Source of the DNA: an uncultured Dialister sp.
GTDB taxonomy: Bacteria > Bacillota > Negativicutes > Veillonellales > Dialisteraceae
DNA: 21,094 nucleotides
Assembly: GCA_900314595.1 (NCBI GenBank)
Contig: OMVW01000026.1
Span: 1 to 21,094, forward strand
Reading direction: 5' to 3'
A program made the translations under genes and the position numbers. Shown here in pieces: positions 6,526 to 13,242 of this stretch. Position 1 is the stretch's first letter. The number at the start of each line of letters is the position of its first letter. Below the pieces are notes generated by a model. That model saw only the letters and a list, made by a program, of their open reading frames with translations, ran no database searches and was not told the origin of the DNA.

Positions 6526-7155
6526 ATGTTTGATATTCTCGATTTAGGGACACTGCTCTACCGGGTACCGGCACTGCTCATCGCCCTTTCTTTCCATGAA
6601 TTTGCCCATGCCGTGGTTTCTGATTCCCTGGGCGACCCCACGCCTTCCGCCACCGGGCGCCTCACCATCAACCCCATGGCCCATCTCGATATGCTGGGCA
6701 CGGTGATGCTGGTACTCTGCGGCTTTGGCTGGGCCAAACCGGTGATGATCGATCCCCGTTACTACAAGCATTACAGGACAGATATGCTGAAAGTGTCCTT
6801 TGCGGGTCCGGGGATGAATCTTTTCCTGGGATTCCTCTCCATGCTGCTGGCAGCCATCCTGAACCGTCTGGGCATGCTCACGGTCCAGAGCTACCAGTTT
6901 ATCGACTGGATCATGATGTACAATGTGTGGTTCGCCTTTTTCAATCTGCTGCCTGTGCCCCCGCTGGACGGGTCAAAGATCCTTTCCATGTTCCTTCCCG
7001 GTAAGCTTTCCTGGAAATATGAAAATTTCAACGCCCGTTACGGATTTCTGATGCTCATGGTCATCGTATTTACAGGCATTATGAATAAAGTGATCAACCC
7101 TCTGGCCAATGCATTCATCGGACTTTCCTATTTCATCATTCACCTGATTTTCTGA
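6526..7155 (+). CDS. Site-2 protease family zinc metalloprotease (M50)
   Basis: This 209-residue integral membrane protein has the intramembrane-protease zinc motif HEFAH (His24, Glu25, His28) in its first hydrophobic helix. The third-ligand motif NLLPVPPLDG (Asn140, Asp148) is in a later helix. There is no PDZ domain, so it is the short YwhC-type family rather than RseP/SpoIVFB. The function is inferred as proteolysis within the membrane; the substrate is unknown. The start is set by AAGGAG 8-9 bases upstream, and a strong extended -10 promoter lies just before it. Its stop codon is 7 bases before the start of the TRIC-like gene, so the two are co-transcribed. Confidence 0.92.
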   Translation: MFDILDLGTLLYRVPALLIALSFHEFAHAVVSDSLGDPTPSATGRLTINPMAHLDMLGTVMLVLCGFGWAKPVMIDPRYYKHYRTDMLKVSFAGPGMNLFLGFLSMLLAAILNRLGMLTVQSYQFIDWIMMYNVWFAFFNLLPVPPLDGSKILSMFLPGKLSWKYENFNARYGFLMLMVIVFTGIMNKVINPLANAFIGLSYFIIHLIF

Positions 7156-7162
7156 GGCTCCT

Positions 7163-7810
7163 ATGTCAACAACCTGGATGATCTTTGAAATACTGGGCAC
7201 CATCGCCTTTGCCTTTTCAGGAACAGTCGTTGGTCTTGCAAGGCGCATGGACATATTCGGTATTACCGTGCTTGCAGTGATGACCGGCGTAGGAGGAGGC
7301 ATGATCCGGGATGTGCTCTGCGGCATTACACCTCCCACGGCCATCGTCCATCCCATGAGTCTGCTCCTCTGTATAGCCACGGCCCTTGTCATTTCCTTTG
7401 CATTTCCCATCTGGCACATTCCCAAAGCGGGAAAGCTTCTGGTGGCCGTTTTTTATCATATTTCCGATACCCTGGGACTGGCTGCCTTTACGGTGACCGG
7501 TGCCCTCACTGCTTTTTACGCATTTCCCCAATACCACTACATCCTTCCGACCATGCTGGGCGTCATTACCGCCGTGGGAGGAGGTATCATCAGGGATATG
7601 ATGGCCCGCCGCATGCCGGTGGTCCTTTATATGGACGTATACGCCATAGCTTCCGTCATCGGGGGACTGCTCCTCTGCATCCTCCGGCCCCGCATGGATA
7701 CGACCCTCGCCTCCTGGATTGCTTTTGCCGTGGTCCTTGCCATCCGGGTAGCTGCCATTCATTACGGCTGGCAGCTCTACCATCCGGTCAAAGGAAAACA
7801 CCGGGAGTAA
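7163..7810 (+). CDS. TRIC/UPF0126 family membrane protein
   Basis: This 215-residue protein has about seven hydrophobic segments arranged as two similar halves. Each half contains the family glycine motif: VGGGMIRDVLCG near residues 43-54 and VGGGIIRDMMARR in the second half. This matches the trimeric intracellular cation channel/UPF0126 family (YicG-like), proposed to conduct cations; some members are linked to glycine uptake. Which substrate applies here is unknown. Translation is probably coupled to the protease gene, because the ribosome site (GAGG) overlaps that gene's stop codon. A strong terminator follows. Confidence 0.9.
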   Translation: MSTTWMIFEILGTIAFAFSGTVVGLARRMDIFGITVLAVMTGVGGGMIRDVLCGITPPTAIVHPMSLLLCIATALVISFAFPIWHIPKAGKLLVAVFYHISDTLGLAAFTVTGALTAFYAFPQYHYILPTMLGVITAVGGGIIRDMMARRMPVVLYMDVYAIASVIGGLLLCILRPRMDTTLASWIAFAVVLAIRVAAIHYGWQLYHPVKGKHRE

Positions 7811-7817
7811 TGGACAG

Positions 7818-7853
7818 AAAAAGAGTCAGCTGTGAAAACAGGTGACTCTTTTT
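7818..7853 (+). terminator. Terminator after the TRIC-like gene
   Basis: AAAAAGAGTCA pairs with TGACTCTTTTT, with an inner CTGT/ACAG around GAAA (one G left unpaired). It has A and T tails on both sides. Confidence 0.9.
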
Positions 7854-7888
7854 GATTGGGGAAACGGGGGATAAGAGGAGAGGTAAGA

Positions 7889-7916
7889 AGTTAGTTTTTA
7901 GTTTGTAGTTGTCAGC
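7889..7916 (+). repeat. Heptamer array B (nnTTAGT type)
   Basis: Four 7-base units: AGTTAGT, TTTTAGT, TTGTAGT, TGTCAGC. It lies 35 bases after the TRIC-like gene's terminator. Confidence 0.75.
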
Positions 7917-7950
7917 CGTCGTCTTCCGGCAGCAGAAAGATTTTTTTGCA

Positions 7951-7977
7951 TAAAAGAAACCGCAGCTTTCGCTGCGG
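7951..7977 (-). terminator. Terminator of the HicB-like gene
   Basis: On the minus strand CCGCAGC-GAAA-GCTGCGG is a perfect 7-bp stem with a GNRA-type tetraloop, followed by TTTCTTTT. It starts 5 bases after the stop codon. Confidence 0.88.
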
Positions 7978-7982
7978 CTGTA

Positions 7983-8363
7983 CTATCTCAGTCCAAATAC
8001 CCTGGAAAGGATTCCCGGTCTGTTCTTTCTGGCAGACTCGGCCCATTCGGCGGATTTGGCTTCTGCATGTTTCACTTTATATGACTGGAAAGCGCGGTAC
8101 GAGTCCATATCCACCAGGACGACGCATACTTTGCTCTCTCTATACTGGCTCTGCAGGATTCTTTCTTCGGAAGGAGCAGGAATGGGTATTTCCTTTTCTT
8201 CCATTTCAAGAAGGGAAGCAGCCATGGCATTACGTGCTTTAACTGCCGCTTCGCTCATGGAACTGCCCTCGGCACGGCAGCCGGGGAGATCCGGAAAAAC
8301 GGCGGCAAATGACCCGCTTTCAGCATCCTGCTGAAAAATAGCGGGATAGAAATATCTCATCAT
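7983..8363 (-). CDS. HicB-like antitoxin-family protein (no HicA partner)
   Basis: This 126-residue protein starts with the HicB-like fold: YPAIFQQD, then SFAAVFPDLPGCRAEGSSMSEA (about residues 18-39) and a helix NAMAASLLEMEEKEIPIP. In type II systems HicB neutralises the small RNase HicA. No HicA-sized gene lies on either side, and I see no clear DNA-binding domain at the C-terminus, which is basic. It is therefore an orphan; it may be a solitary HicB-fold protein or the relic of a pair. The protein begins with two Met codons. GGGGGG lies only 2 bases before the first and 5 before the second (8360), so the second may be used. Confidence 0.8.
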   Translation of the reverse strand: MMRYFYPAIFQQDAESGSFAAVFPDLPGCRAEGSSMSEAAVKARNAMAASLLEMEEKEIPIPAPSEERILQSQYRESKVCVVLVDMDSYRAFQSYKVKHAEAKSAEWAESARKNRPGILSRVFGLR

Positions 8364-8518
8364 TTCCCCCCTTTCCCCGTAAAGTGACCCTCTTGATTAC
8401 AAAAATTCATTACATATATTTTATAACATTTTGAGTCTGCTGCCAATGGCCTTTTTACCATAAATTGACGTTTCTTTCTTCTGAAAATACCACCGGCAGT
8501 AGCTGCCTTCTCTTTTTA

Positions 8519-8546
8519 AAATTCAAAGCATGAAAGATTTGAATTT
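8519..8546. promoter_or_regulatory. Inverted repeat upstream of the Lrp/AsnC gene, probable operator
   Basis: AAATTCAAA (8519-8527) and TTTGAATTT (8538-8546) form a perfect 9-bp AT-rich inverted repeat with a 10-base spacer. It covers the -35 side of the Lrp-family gene's promoter. Lrp/AsnC regulators typically bind such AT-rich palindromes and regulate themselves, so an autoregulatory operator is inferred. Confidence 0.55.
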
Positions 8547-8564
8547 CCTTAATCATATATCCAA

Positions 8565-8573
8565 TGTTATAAT
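8565..8573 (+). promoter_or_regulatory. Extended -10 promoter of the Lrp/AsnC gene
   Basis: TGTTATAAT (TG at 8565-8566, TATAAT at 8568-8573) is a perfect extended -10. No good -35 is at the usual spacing. Confidence 0.75.
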
Positions 8574-8602
8574 AAAGGAAATAAACGACCGGGAGGTGCC
8601 CC

Positions 8603-9049
8603 ATGTGTCCGAAAGAGCTGGATGAAACGGATAAGAAAATCATTAACGAGCTGAAGAAAAACAGCCGCATTTCCATGACAGAGCTGGGCAGGAAAGTCTT
8701 CATGACCAGCCAGGCAGCCAAAAACCGGGTAGAACGGCTGCAGGACCTGGGAGTCGTAGAAAGGTATACGGTAAACCTGAACTGTCCCGTCTTCGGTTAT
8801 GCCACCCACCGCCTTTTCATCATGCATACCGACGAAGGAAAAGCGGAGGATTTCATCCGGTTCGTCCATGAAACGGAATTTCACATCCTTCACTGCTACC
8901 GGGTCCAGGAGAATACATTCTTCATCGATGCCCATTTCAAAGGAGAAGAAGGAGTAAAGGCCCTTGTGGAAGCAATCACCCCTTACGGCCATATCCACAT
9001 CCATCCGGTACTGGAAGAAGTGAGACACGTCCATCCGGTGGACGAATGA
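8603..9049 (+). CDS. Lrp/AsnC family transcriptional regulator
   Basis: This 148-residue DNA-binding protein begins with the family hallmark ELDETDKKIINELKKNSRIS. A helix-turn-helix follows (about residues 24-47: MTELGRKVFMTSQAAKNRVERL). The C-terminal RAM domain (ligand-binding, oligomerising) runs from about residue 60. Such regulators respond to amino acids. The target is unknown; the perfect AT-rich inverted repeat over its own promoter suggests autoregulation. It is divergent from the HicB-like gene. A GGGAGGTG ribosome site precedes the ATG. The terminator is supplied by the dispersed element that starts 17 bases after the stop codon. Confidence 0.93.
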   Translation: MCPKELDETDKKIINELKKNSRISMTELGRKVFMTSQAAKNRVERLQDLGVVERYTVNLNCPVFGYATHRLFIMHTDEGKAEDFIRFVHETEFHILHCYRVQENTFFIDAHFKGEEGVKALVEAITPYGHIHIHPVLEEVRHVHPVDE

Positions 9050-9066
9050 TTGGATTGTGCTTACAT

Positions 9067-9215
9067 TGTCAGATACTGCGTTCCGAGTCAGTTACGATAT
9101 TCGGGAGTCAGCCCTGTTTGGGACATGCACCTTTCCACTCATTTTCGAGATTTCGGGGTGCGGGGTGCGGGATGCGGGATGCGGGATGCGGGAAGGTGTG
9201 CCGCTGATGCGGCAC
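9067..9215 (+). repeat. Dispersed 140-bp element, copy 2
   Basis: This 149-bp copy aligns with the reverse complement of 1646-1780. It begins TGTCAGATACTG 17 bases after the Lrp-family stop codon. It carries six heptamers (CGGGGTG twice, CGGGATG three times, CGGGAAG; 9154-9195) and ends in the hairpin GTGCCGC-tgat-GCGGCAC. Its 14-base length surplus over copy 1 equals exactly two heptamers. Confidence 0.85.
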
Positions 9216-9223
9216 ATTTTTTA
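9198..9223 (+). terminator. Terminator at the end of element copy 2
   Basis: GTGCCGC pairs perfectly with GCGGCAC around TGAT and is followed by ATTTTTTATT. It ends the Lrp-family transcript. Confidence 0.88.
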
Positions 9224-9305
9224 TTGGGAATTTGCACAGACGGGGTTAAAAATCCCGTATCGTTCATCATCAATTGTCACTAAAGAGAAACGAGCGAATG
9301 GGAAA

Positions 9306-9430
9306 AGCTCCCCTCGATAGGGGAGCTCCGGCGCAGCCGGTGAGGGGACGAACTGCACAATTGAGGAAATATATCTCCGGGCACAGATGCGGGCCGAAGG
9401 CCATATTTAAAACTGCGCCCGAAGGGCGCC
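9306..9430. repeat. String of short hairpins (composite palindromic repeat)
   Basis: AGCTCCCCT-cgat-AGGGGAGCT (9306-9327) is followed at once by CCGGC-gca-GCCGG (9328-9340) and then GAGGGG (9342-9347), which can compete for CCCCTC (9310-9315). Two GAA-triloop hairpins follow: GGCC-gaa-GGCC (about 9392-9402) and GCGCCC-gaa-GGGCGC (9415-9429). The first half resembles a palindromic repeat I recall from several gut Bacillota genomes. Confidence 0.65.
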
Positions 9431-9436
9431 ACCTCT

Positions 9437-9471
9437 ACGAAGAACGAACAACGAATCACGAAGAACGATCA
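9437..9471. repeat. Heptamer array C (ACGAAnA x 5)
   Basis: Five 7-base units: ACGAAGA, ACGAACA, ACGAATC, ACGAAGA, ACGATCA. It is the reverse-complement family of array J at 20935-20962. Confidence 0.85.
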
Positions 9472-9505
9472 TCCCATATGACGAAAAAGTCCTATTGCTG
9501 AATGA

Positions 9506-9514
9506 TGATATAAT
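9506..9514 (+). promoter_or_regulatory. Extended -10 promoter of mnmA
   Basis: TGATATAAT (TG at 9506-9507, TATAAT at 9509-9514). The leader of about 85 bases contains a weak GGGA/TCCC hairpin near 9580-9592. Confidence 0.7.
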
Positions 9515-9607
9515 AGAGTCACATCCTTCGGACTTTCACTCCGATGCGAGTTTCGGGATTCCCCGGAATGATGGTTTATGGGAATTTTCCCACAGAAAGG
9601 ATTTTTT

Positions 9608-10666
9608 ATGACAGAAAAGAAAAAAGTGGTCGTCGCCATGTCGGGCGGTGTGGATTCCACGCTTTCCGCCAGGCTTCTCCAGGAGCAGGGGTATGAAGTG
9701 TATGGCGCGACTATGCTGCAGTTTGACGGGCAGGAGGAAGAAATCGAAGGGGCGAGAGCCATGGGTGAATTCCTGGGCATTCCCTTCAAGGTCATCGATG
9801 TGAGAGAGGCATACAAAAAGTTCGTGCTTTCCTATTTCATCGACGCCTATTCGAAAGGCATGACCCCCAATCCCTGCATGATGTGCGATTTCCATGTGAA
9901 ATTCGGCCTCTTCTATGAGGAAGCAAGGAAAGCATTCGATGCGCCTTATTTCTCCACCGGCCATTATGCGCGGATCGTCTTCAATCCGGAACGGCAGAAA
10001 TATGAAGTGAGAAAGGGCATCGATATGTCCAAGGACCAGTCCTACATGATGTATCATTTGACCCAGGACCAGCTGGCCCACATTATTTTCCCCCTGGGCC
10101 GCACGTACAAGAAGGATACCCGCCTGATTTCCAGAGAAAAAGGACTTCCCACCTACAACAAGGCGGAGTCCCAGGATATCTGCTTCCTCACCAGCGAAAA
10201 AAATTATGTGGAATTTCTGGAAAATCATGCACCGGAAGCTTTCAAACCGGGAAATATCGTAGACCTCAAGGGTCGTATCCTGGGCCGGCACCATGGCATC
10301 TGCCACTATACCATCGGCCAGAGGAAAGGCCTTGGCATTGCGGCAAAGATGCCTCTCTACGTAGTGGCCCTGCGTCCCGACAAGAACCAGGTAATCGTCG
10401 GTTCCAATGACGACCTTTTCCGCACGAGACTTTTAGCTGACGAACTTCATTTTACCGACGGTGAAGCGCCGGCGGAAACATTCCGCTGCCAGGCGAAAAT
10501 CCGCTATGGTATACGGGTCCATGAAGCAGAAGTAACCCTGGAGAAAAATGGAAGGGCGGTTGTGAAATTCGACGAACCCCAGAGAGCCGTCACCCCCGGC
10601 CAGTCGGTCGTCTTCTATGACGAAGACCGGCTCATCGGCGGAGGGACGATACTCCGGGGGCTGTGA
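9608..10666 (+). CDS. mnmA: tRNA 2-thiouridine(34) synthase MnmA
   Basis: This enzyme thiolates U34 of tRNA-Lys, -Glu and -Gln in the cytoplasm, using ATP and a persulfide sulfur donor. I chose ATG at 9608 (352 residues) because AAAGGA lies 6 bases upstream; an in-frame ATG at 9578 would only add ten residues. The PP-loop SGGVDS is at residues 12-17. The first catalytic region is NPCMMCD with Cys90 and Cys93 (Cys93 equals E. coli Cys102), and the second is Cys192 in SQDICFL. TIGQRKGLG (235-243) and the C-terminal beta-barrel are present. The stretch between the PP-loop and the catalytic Cys is shorter than in E. coli MnmA, and Asp94 replaces the usual Asn. A paralogue with altered specificity is not excluded. 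Confidence 0.92.
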   Translation: MTEKKKVVVAMSGGVDSTLSARLLQEQGYEVYGATMLQFDGQEEEIEGARAMGEFLGIPFKVIDVREAYKKFVLSYFIDAYSKGMTPNPCMMCDFHVKFGLFYEEARKAFDAPYFSTGHYARIVFNPERQKYEVRKGIDMSKDQSYMMYHLTQDQLAHIIFPLGRTYKKDTRLISREKGLPTYNKAESQDICFLTSEKNYVEFLENHAPEAFKPGNIVDLKGRILGRHHGICHYTIGQRKGLGIAAKMPLYVVALRPDKNQVIVGSNDDLFRTRLLADELHFTDGEAPAETFRCQAKIRYGIRVHEAEVTLEKNGRAVVKFDEPQRAVTPGQSVVFYDEDRLIGGGTILRGL

Positions 10667-10678
10667 AAAAAATTCAGC

Positions 10679-10699
10679 AGTCAGCCGTTAGTAGTTACT
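10679..10699 (+). repeat. Heptamer array F (short)
   Basis: Three degenerate units: AGTCAGC, CGTTAGT, AGTTACT. It lies 12 bases after the mnmA stop and just before the terminator. Alone it would be weak; it is included because of the matching arrays elsewhere. Confidence 0.45.
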
Positions 10700-10730
10700 A
10701 AAAAACTGCCTCATGGAGAGGCAGTTTTTT
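10698..10730. terminator. Bidirectional terminator between convergent genes
   Basis: AAAAACTGCCTC pairs with GAGGCAGTTTTT around ATGGA (bases near 10701-10729). A and T tails flank the stem, so it can end both mnmA (plus) and the DUF3298-like gene (minus). Confidence 0.9.
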
Positions 10731-10805
10731 ATTGGAAATAATGATTCAGGAAATCTGTGTACTTTCAGCTTTAAAGCTCTTATGACTAAAAACCAACTGC
10801 TAATC

Positions 10806-11429
10806 TCAGTTTTTCCCGTTATATTCGCTGATTTTTTCCTGAGAAACATGGATGAAGGCCGGACCCGCCTCGAAGGCATCCAGTTCGCCCGGATTATACA
10901 GAAGACCGATGCTCCGGTCTTCGAGGAGAAAATAGTCGCCGGTCAGCCGTTTCTGACACTCCCAGTTTCCGGTGGGTTCTCTCGTATAGAGGGAATATTT
11001 CGGAAGATCATAGAGGGAATCCAGATCTTCTTCACTGATCCGGAGGAAACTTTCCAGGGGAAGCCTTCCTCCCGTAGCTTTATCGTAGACAAGCCCGATA
11101 ACTTCCGGTTTTCCGTAAGGACCGCCGGAATAGACGTAATTGGTGATGATGATGGAAAGAAGTTCCTCATCTTCGTACATCACTTCAAAGGACAGGCCTG
11201 TACCCTTCTGAATCTTTTCATTTCCATAATTTTCCCGGATCTGGACGAGGAGTCCTTCGATATCTTCATTAATCCTCTCTGCCGCCTTTTTATTTTCCAG
11301 CCGTACCACGGGATAGCTCATAATAAAATCCTGACCCTGCCTTGTTTCCGTCAGGATTTCCGCCGATGCGGAGAGAGGCAGGGAAAGGGCCAGAGCGGCT
11401 GCGAGGACTGCTGCTTTTTTCATCATCAT
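10806..11429 (-). CDS. Secreted DUF3298/RsiV-like protein
   Basis: This is a 207-residue exported protein. The N-terminus is a classical signal peptide: MMMKK, a hydrophobic Ala/Leu stretch, and an ASA|E cleavage site near residue 23. The mature part matches the DUF4163/DUF3298 architecture found in RsiV anti-sigma factors and PdaC: a first strand-rich part (SYPVVRLENKKAAERINEDI), then the hallmark NYVYSGGPYGKPEVIGLVYD and RLPLESFL. There is no transmembrane anchor after cleavage and no sigma-factor gene nearby, so an anti-sigma role is not supported. Three Met codons are in a row; GGAGGTG is 5-8 bases before the second and third, so either may be used. A promoter lies at 11452-11480. Confidence 0.82.
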   Translation of the reverse strand: MMMKKAAVLAAALALSLPLSASAEILTETRQGQDFIMSYPVVRLENKKAAERINEDIEGLLVQIRENYGNEKIQKGTGLSFEVMYEDEELLSIIITNYVYSGGPYGKPEVIGLVYDKATGGRLPLESFLRISEEDLDSLYDLPKYSLYTREPTGNWECQKRLTGDYFLLEDRSIGLLYNPGELDAFEAGPAFIHVSQEKISEYNGKN

Positions 11430-11451
11430 TCACCTCCGGAAGTTTTCTTCT

Positions 11452-11480
11452 ATTATGAAGGAAATGGAATTCATTGGCAA
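11452..11480 (-). promoter_or_regulatory. Promoter of the DUF3298-like gene
   Basis: On the minus strand TTGCCA (11475-11480), 17 bases, CATAAT (11452-11457); each hexamer is 5 of 6 to consensus. The leader would be only about 15-20 bases. Confidence 0.65.
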
Positions 11481-11647
11481 GAAATTTTTATTTCCTCTAT
11501 TTTCAACTGTTTTTAAAGAGCCCTGTGACGCTTTATATATAGTTATTATTAAAATAAAGGCATATTTTAAAAAGTGTATCAATTGTCATGTCCATGAAAT
11601 ATATGACCTTGCAAAACGCATAAAAAAATTATACTGTATATACAAGA

Positions 11648-11709
11648 CTTCCCGTGGTCAAAAAGCGAGGCCCTGTCCGGGCGGATTCTGAAGCCGGGGA
11701 AGCTTTTTT
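11648..11709 (+). terminator. Leader hairpin with T tail before the amidohydrolase (possible attenuator)
   Basis: CTTCCC (11648-11653) can pair with GGGAAG (11697-11702), enclosing GCCC/GGGC-type inner pairings, followed by C and six T. It lies between the probable promoter and the start codon, so read-through would be needed for expression of the operon. I could not match it to a known riboswitch class. Confidence 0.5.
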
Positions 11710-11752
11710 ATTGAATCTGTTTACTTTCCAAAAAGGAAGCGATATCCATTTT

Positions 11753-13183
11753 ATGCGTACATTGATAAAAAACGGCCATGTCATAGATCCGGCCAATCAC
11801 ATAGACGCCTGTCTGAACATTGTCATTGAAGGCGAAAAAATAGCCGATGTCACCAGGGAAACGCCGCCGGCAGACAGGACGATTGATGCATCCGGTCTCC
11901 TGGTCACTCCCGGTTTCATCGATATCCACATGCATGAGGACCGTCTTATTTCCGGAAAAGATGCAGAAAGCGGCCGGCCGTGCCTGGAGATCCCCTCTGC
12001 AGCCAATGACATGTCCACAGATGAAGTAGTCCTGGATACGGAAGATTCCACTGCCATATTCAAATGTGAACTCCGCATGGGCGTGACCACCGTGCTGGGC
12101 GGAAACTGCGGGCAGAATAAATTCGAGCCTTCCCGGTACCTGGATGTGGTAGACCGGGATGGAGCAGCCGTCAATGTGGCCCTCCTTGCCGGTCACGGAG
12201 AATCCCGCCAGGCCATCGGCCACAAAGACAGGTACACCCCTTTGACCGGAGAGGAAATGGAACGGCTCGAAAAATATGTGAAGAAACAGCTTGATAGCGG
12301 CTGCGCCGGTATTTCCTATGGAATCCGCTACGACCCGGGAGCTACGGAGGAGGAATTATACCGCATGGCTGCCCTCTGCGTGCCGGAGGATAAAATGATT
12401 GCCGCCCATGTGCGGGATGATGCGGCGGCTATTTTCAAATCCCTCGATGAATTTGCCCGGATTGCCGTGAAATTCAATCTTCCCTGCCAGGTCTCCCACA
12501 TCGGTTCCATGGCCGGTTTTGGCCAGATGGAAGAGTTCCTGCGGCAGGTGGATGAATACCGGATGCGGGGACTCCGGATCACTTCCGACTGTTATCCCTA
12601 TGAAGCTTTCAGCACCAATATCGGAGCCGCTACGTATGATGACGGGTGGATTGAAAGGTATCACTGCGATTACGGGGTACTGGAAATATGTGAAGGGAAA
12701 TACAAAGGCAGACGGTGCACGAAAGAAATTTTCGATGAAGTTCGTAAGGAACACCCCGAATATCTCACCGTATGCTATGTCATGAAGGGAGCAGATATCG
12801 ACAGGGCCCTGAAGGACCCGGGAGTGATGCTCTGTACCGACGGGACCCTTCACGTGGGACAGGGCCACCCGCGGGCAGCGGGTTCCTTCCCCAGACTGAT
12901 TGATCAATATGTGAAAAAGGGGAAACTGTCCCTCTATCATGCAATCCGCATGATGACCACCCTGCCGGCCCAAAAGCTGGGCCTTTCCCGAAAAGGCTCC
13001 CTTTCCATCGGAGCCGATGCAGATATCACCATTTTCGACTATGACCATATGAAAGATCTGGCCACTTTCAACGAACCCACAAAGCCGCCGGAAGGAATCC
13101 GGTACGTCCTTCTGGGCGGAAAAATCGTGCTGAAGGATGGAGTAATTACCGACGAACACTGCGGGAAATCGATTCGTTTTTAA
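11753..13183 (+). CDS. D-aminoacylase-family amidohydrolase
   Basis: This 476-residue metal-dependent amidohydrolase is of the N-acyl-D-amino-acid deacylase type. Metal-binding His59 and His61 lie in GFIDIHMH, and GGNCGQN (Cys119) matches the family's cysteine metal ligand. Then come HVRDDA, SHIG, TSDCYPYEAF and the C-terminal CTDGTLHVGQGHPRAAGSF. The His of the usual SHHK motif is only partly kept (SHIG), so the substrate range may differ. No signal peptide is seen, so it is probably cytoplasmic. I start at ATG 11753 because family members begin with RTLIKNGHVIDP; a ribosome site is weak (AAGGA about 15 bases upstream). It is followed after 59 bases by an NhaC-family transporter that may import its substrate. 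Confidence 0.88.
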   Translation: MRTLIKNGHVIDPANHIDACLNIVIEGEKIADVTRETPPADRTIDASGLLVTPGFIDIHMHEDRLISGKDAESGRPCLEIPSAANDMSTDEVVLDTEDSTAIFKCELRMGVTTVLGGNCGQNKFEPSRYLDVVDRDGAAVNVALLAGHGESRQAIGHKDRYTPLTGEEMERLEKYVKKQLDSGCAGISYGIRYDPGATEEELYRMAALCVPEDKMIAAHVRDDAAAIFKSLDEFARIAVKFNLPCQVSHIGSMAGFGQMEEFLRQVDEYRMRGLRITSDCYPYEAFSTNIGAATYDDGWIERYHCDYGVLEICEGKYKGRRCTKEIFDEVRKEHPEYLTVCYVMKGADIDRALKDPGVMLCTDGTLHVGQGHPRAAGSFPRLIDQYVKKGKLSLYHAIRMMTTLPAQKLGLSRKGSLSIGADADITIFDYDHMKDLATFNEPTKPPEGIRYVLLGGKIVLKDGVITDEHCGKSIRF

Positions 13184-13192
13184 TTGACAATG

Positions 13193-13225
13193 ATCAGAAA
13201 ACAGAGAGACTCTCATGATTCTGAT
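13193..13225. promoter_or_regulatory. Inverted repeat between the amidohydrolase and transporter genes
   Basis: ATCAGAA (13193-13199) pairs with TTCTGAT (13219-13225), with an inner GAGA/TCTC (13205-13215). It ends about 6 bases before the ribosome site of the transporter. It could be an RNA processing or stability hairpin, or a protein-binding site. A TTGACA at 13184-13189 lacks a matching -10. Confidence 0.5.
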
Positions 13226-13242
13226 GCAAAAGGGGAATTTTT

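Larger units (their letters stand above)
9050..9607. other. Repeat-packed gap before mnmA
   Basis: There is no credible gene. In order it contains the dispersed 140-bp element (9067-9215), a hairpin string (9306-9430), heptamer array C (9437-9471) and the mnmA promoter (9506-9514). Open frames crossing the gap share residues with frames over element copy 1 only because the DNA is repeated. Confidence 0.7.
11430..11752. other. AT-rich divergent intergenic region
   Basis: There is no credible gene in these 323 bases. The region carries the minus-strand promoter of the DUF3298-like gene and a long AT-rich core. Upstream of the amidohydrolase is a possible plus-strand promoter (TATACT near 11630) and a leader hairpin with a T tail. 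Confidence 0.6.

Noticed and set aside
9050..9283. Open frame over dispersed element copy 2 (plus)
   Set aside because: It begins directly after the Lrp-family stop, reads through a terminator, and has no ribosome site; it is a product of the repeat.
10713..11516. 267-codon plus-strand open frame opposite the DUF3298-like gene
   Set aside because: It begins inside the bidirectional terminator; the minus-strand gene has a signal peptide, ribosome site and promoter.
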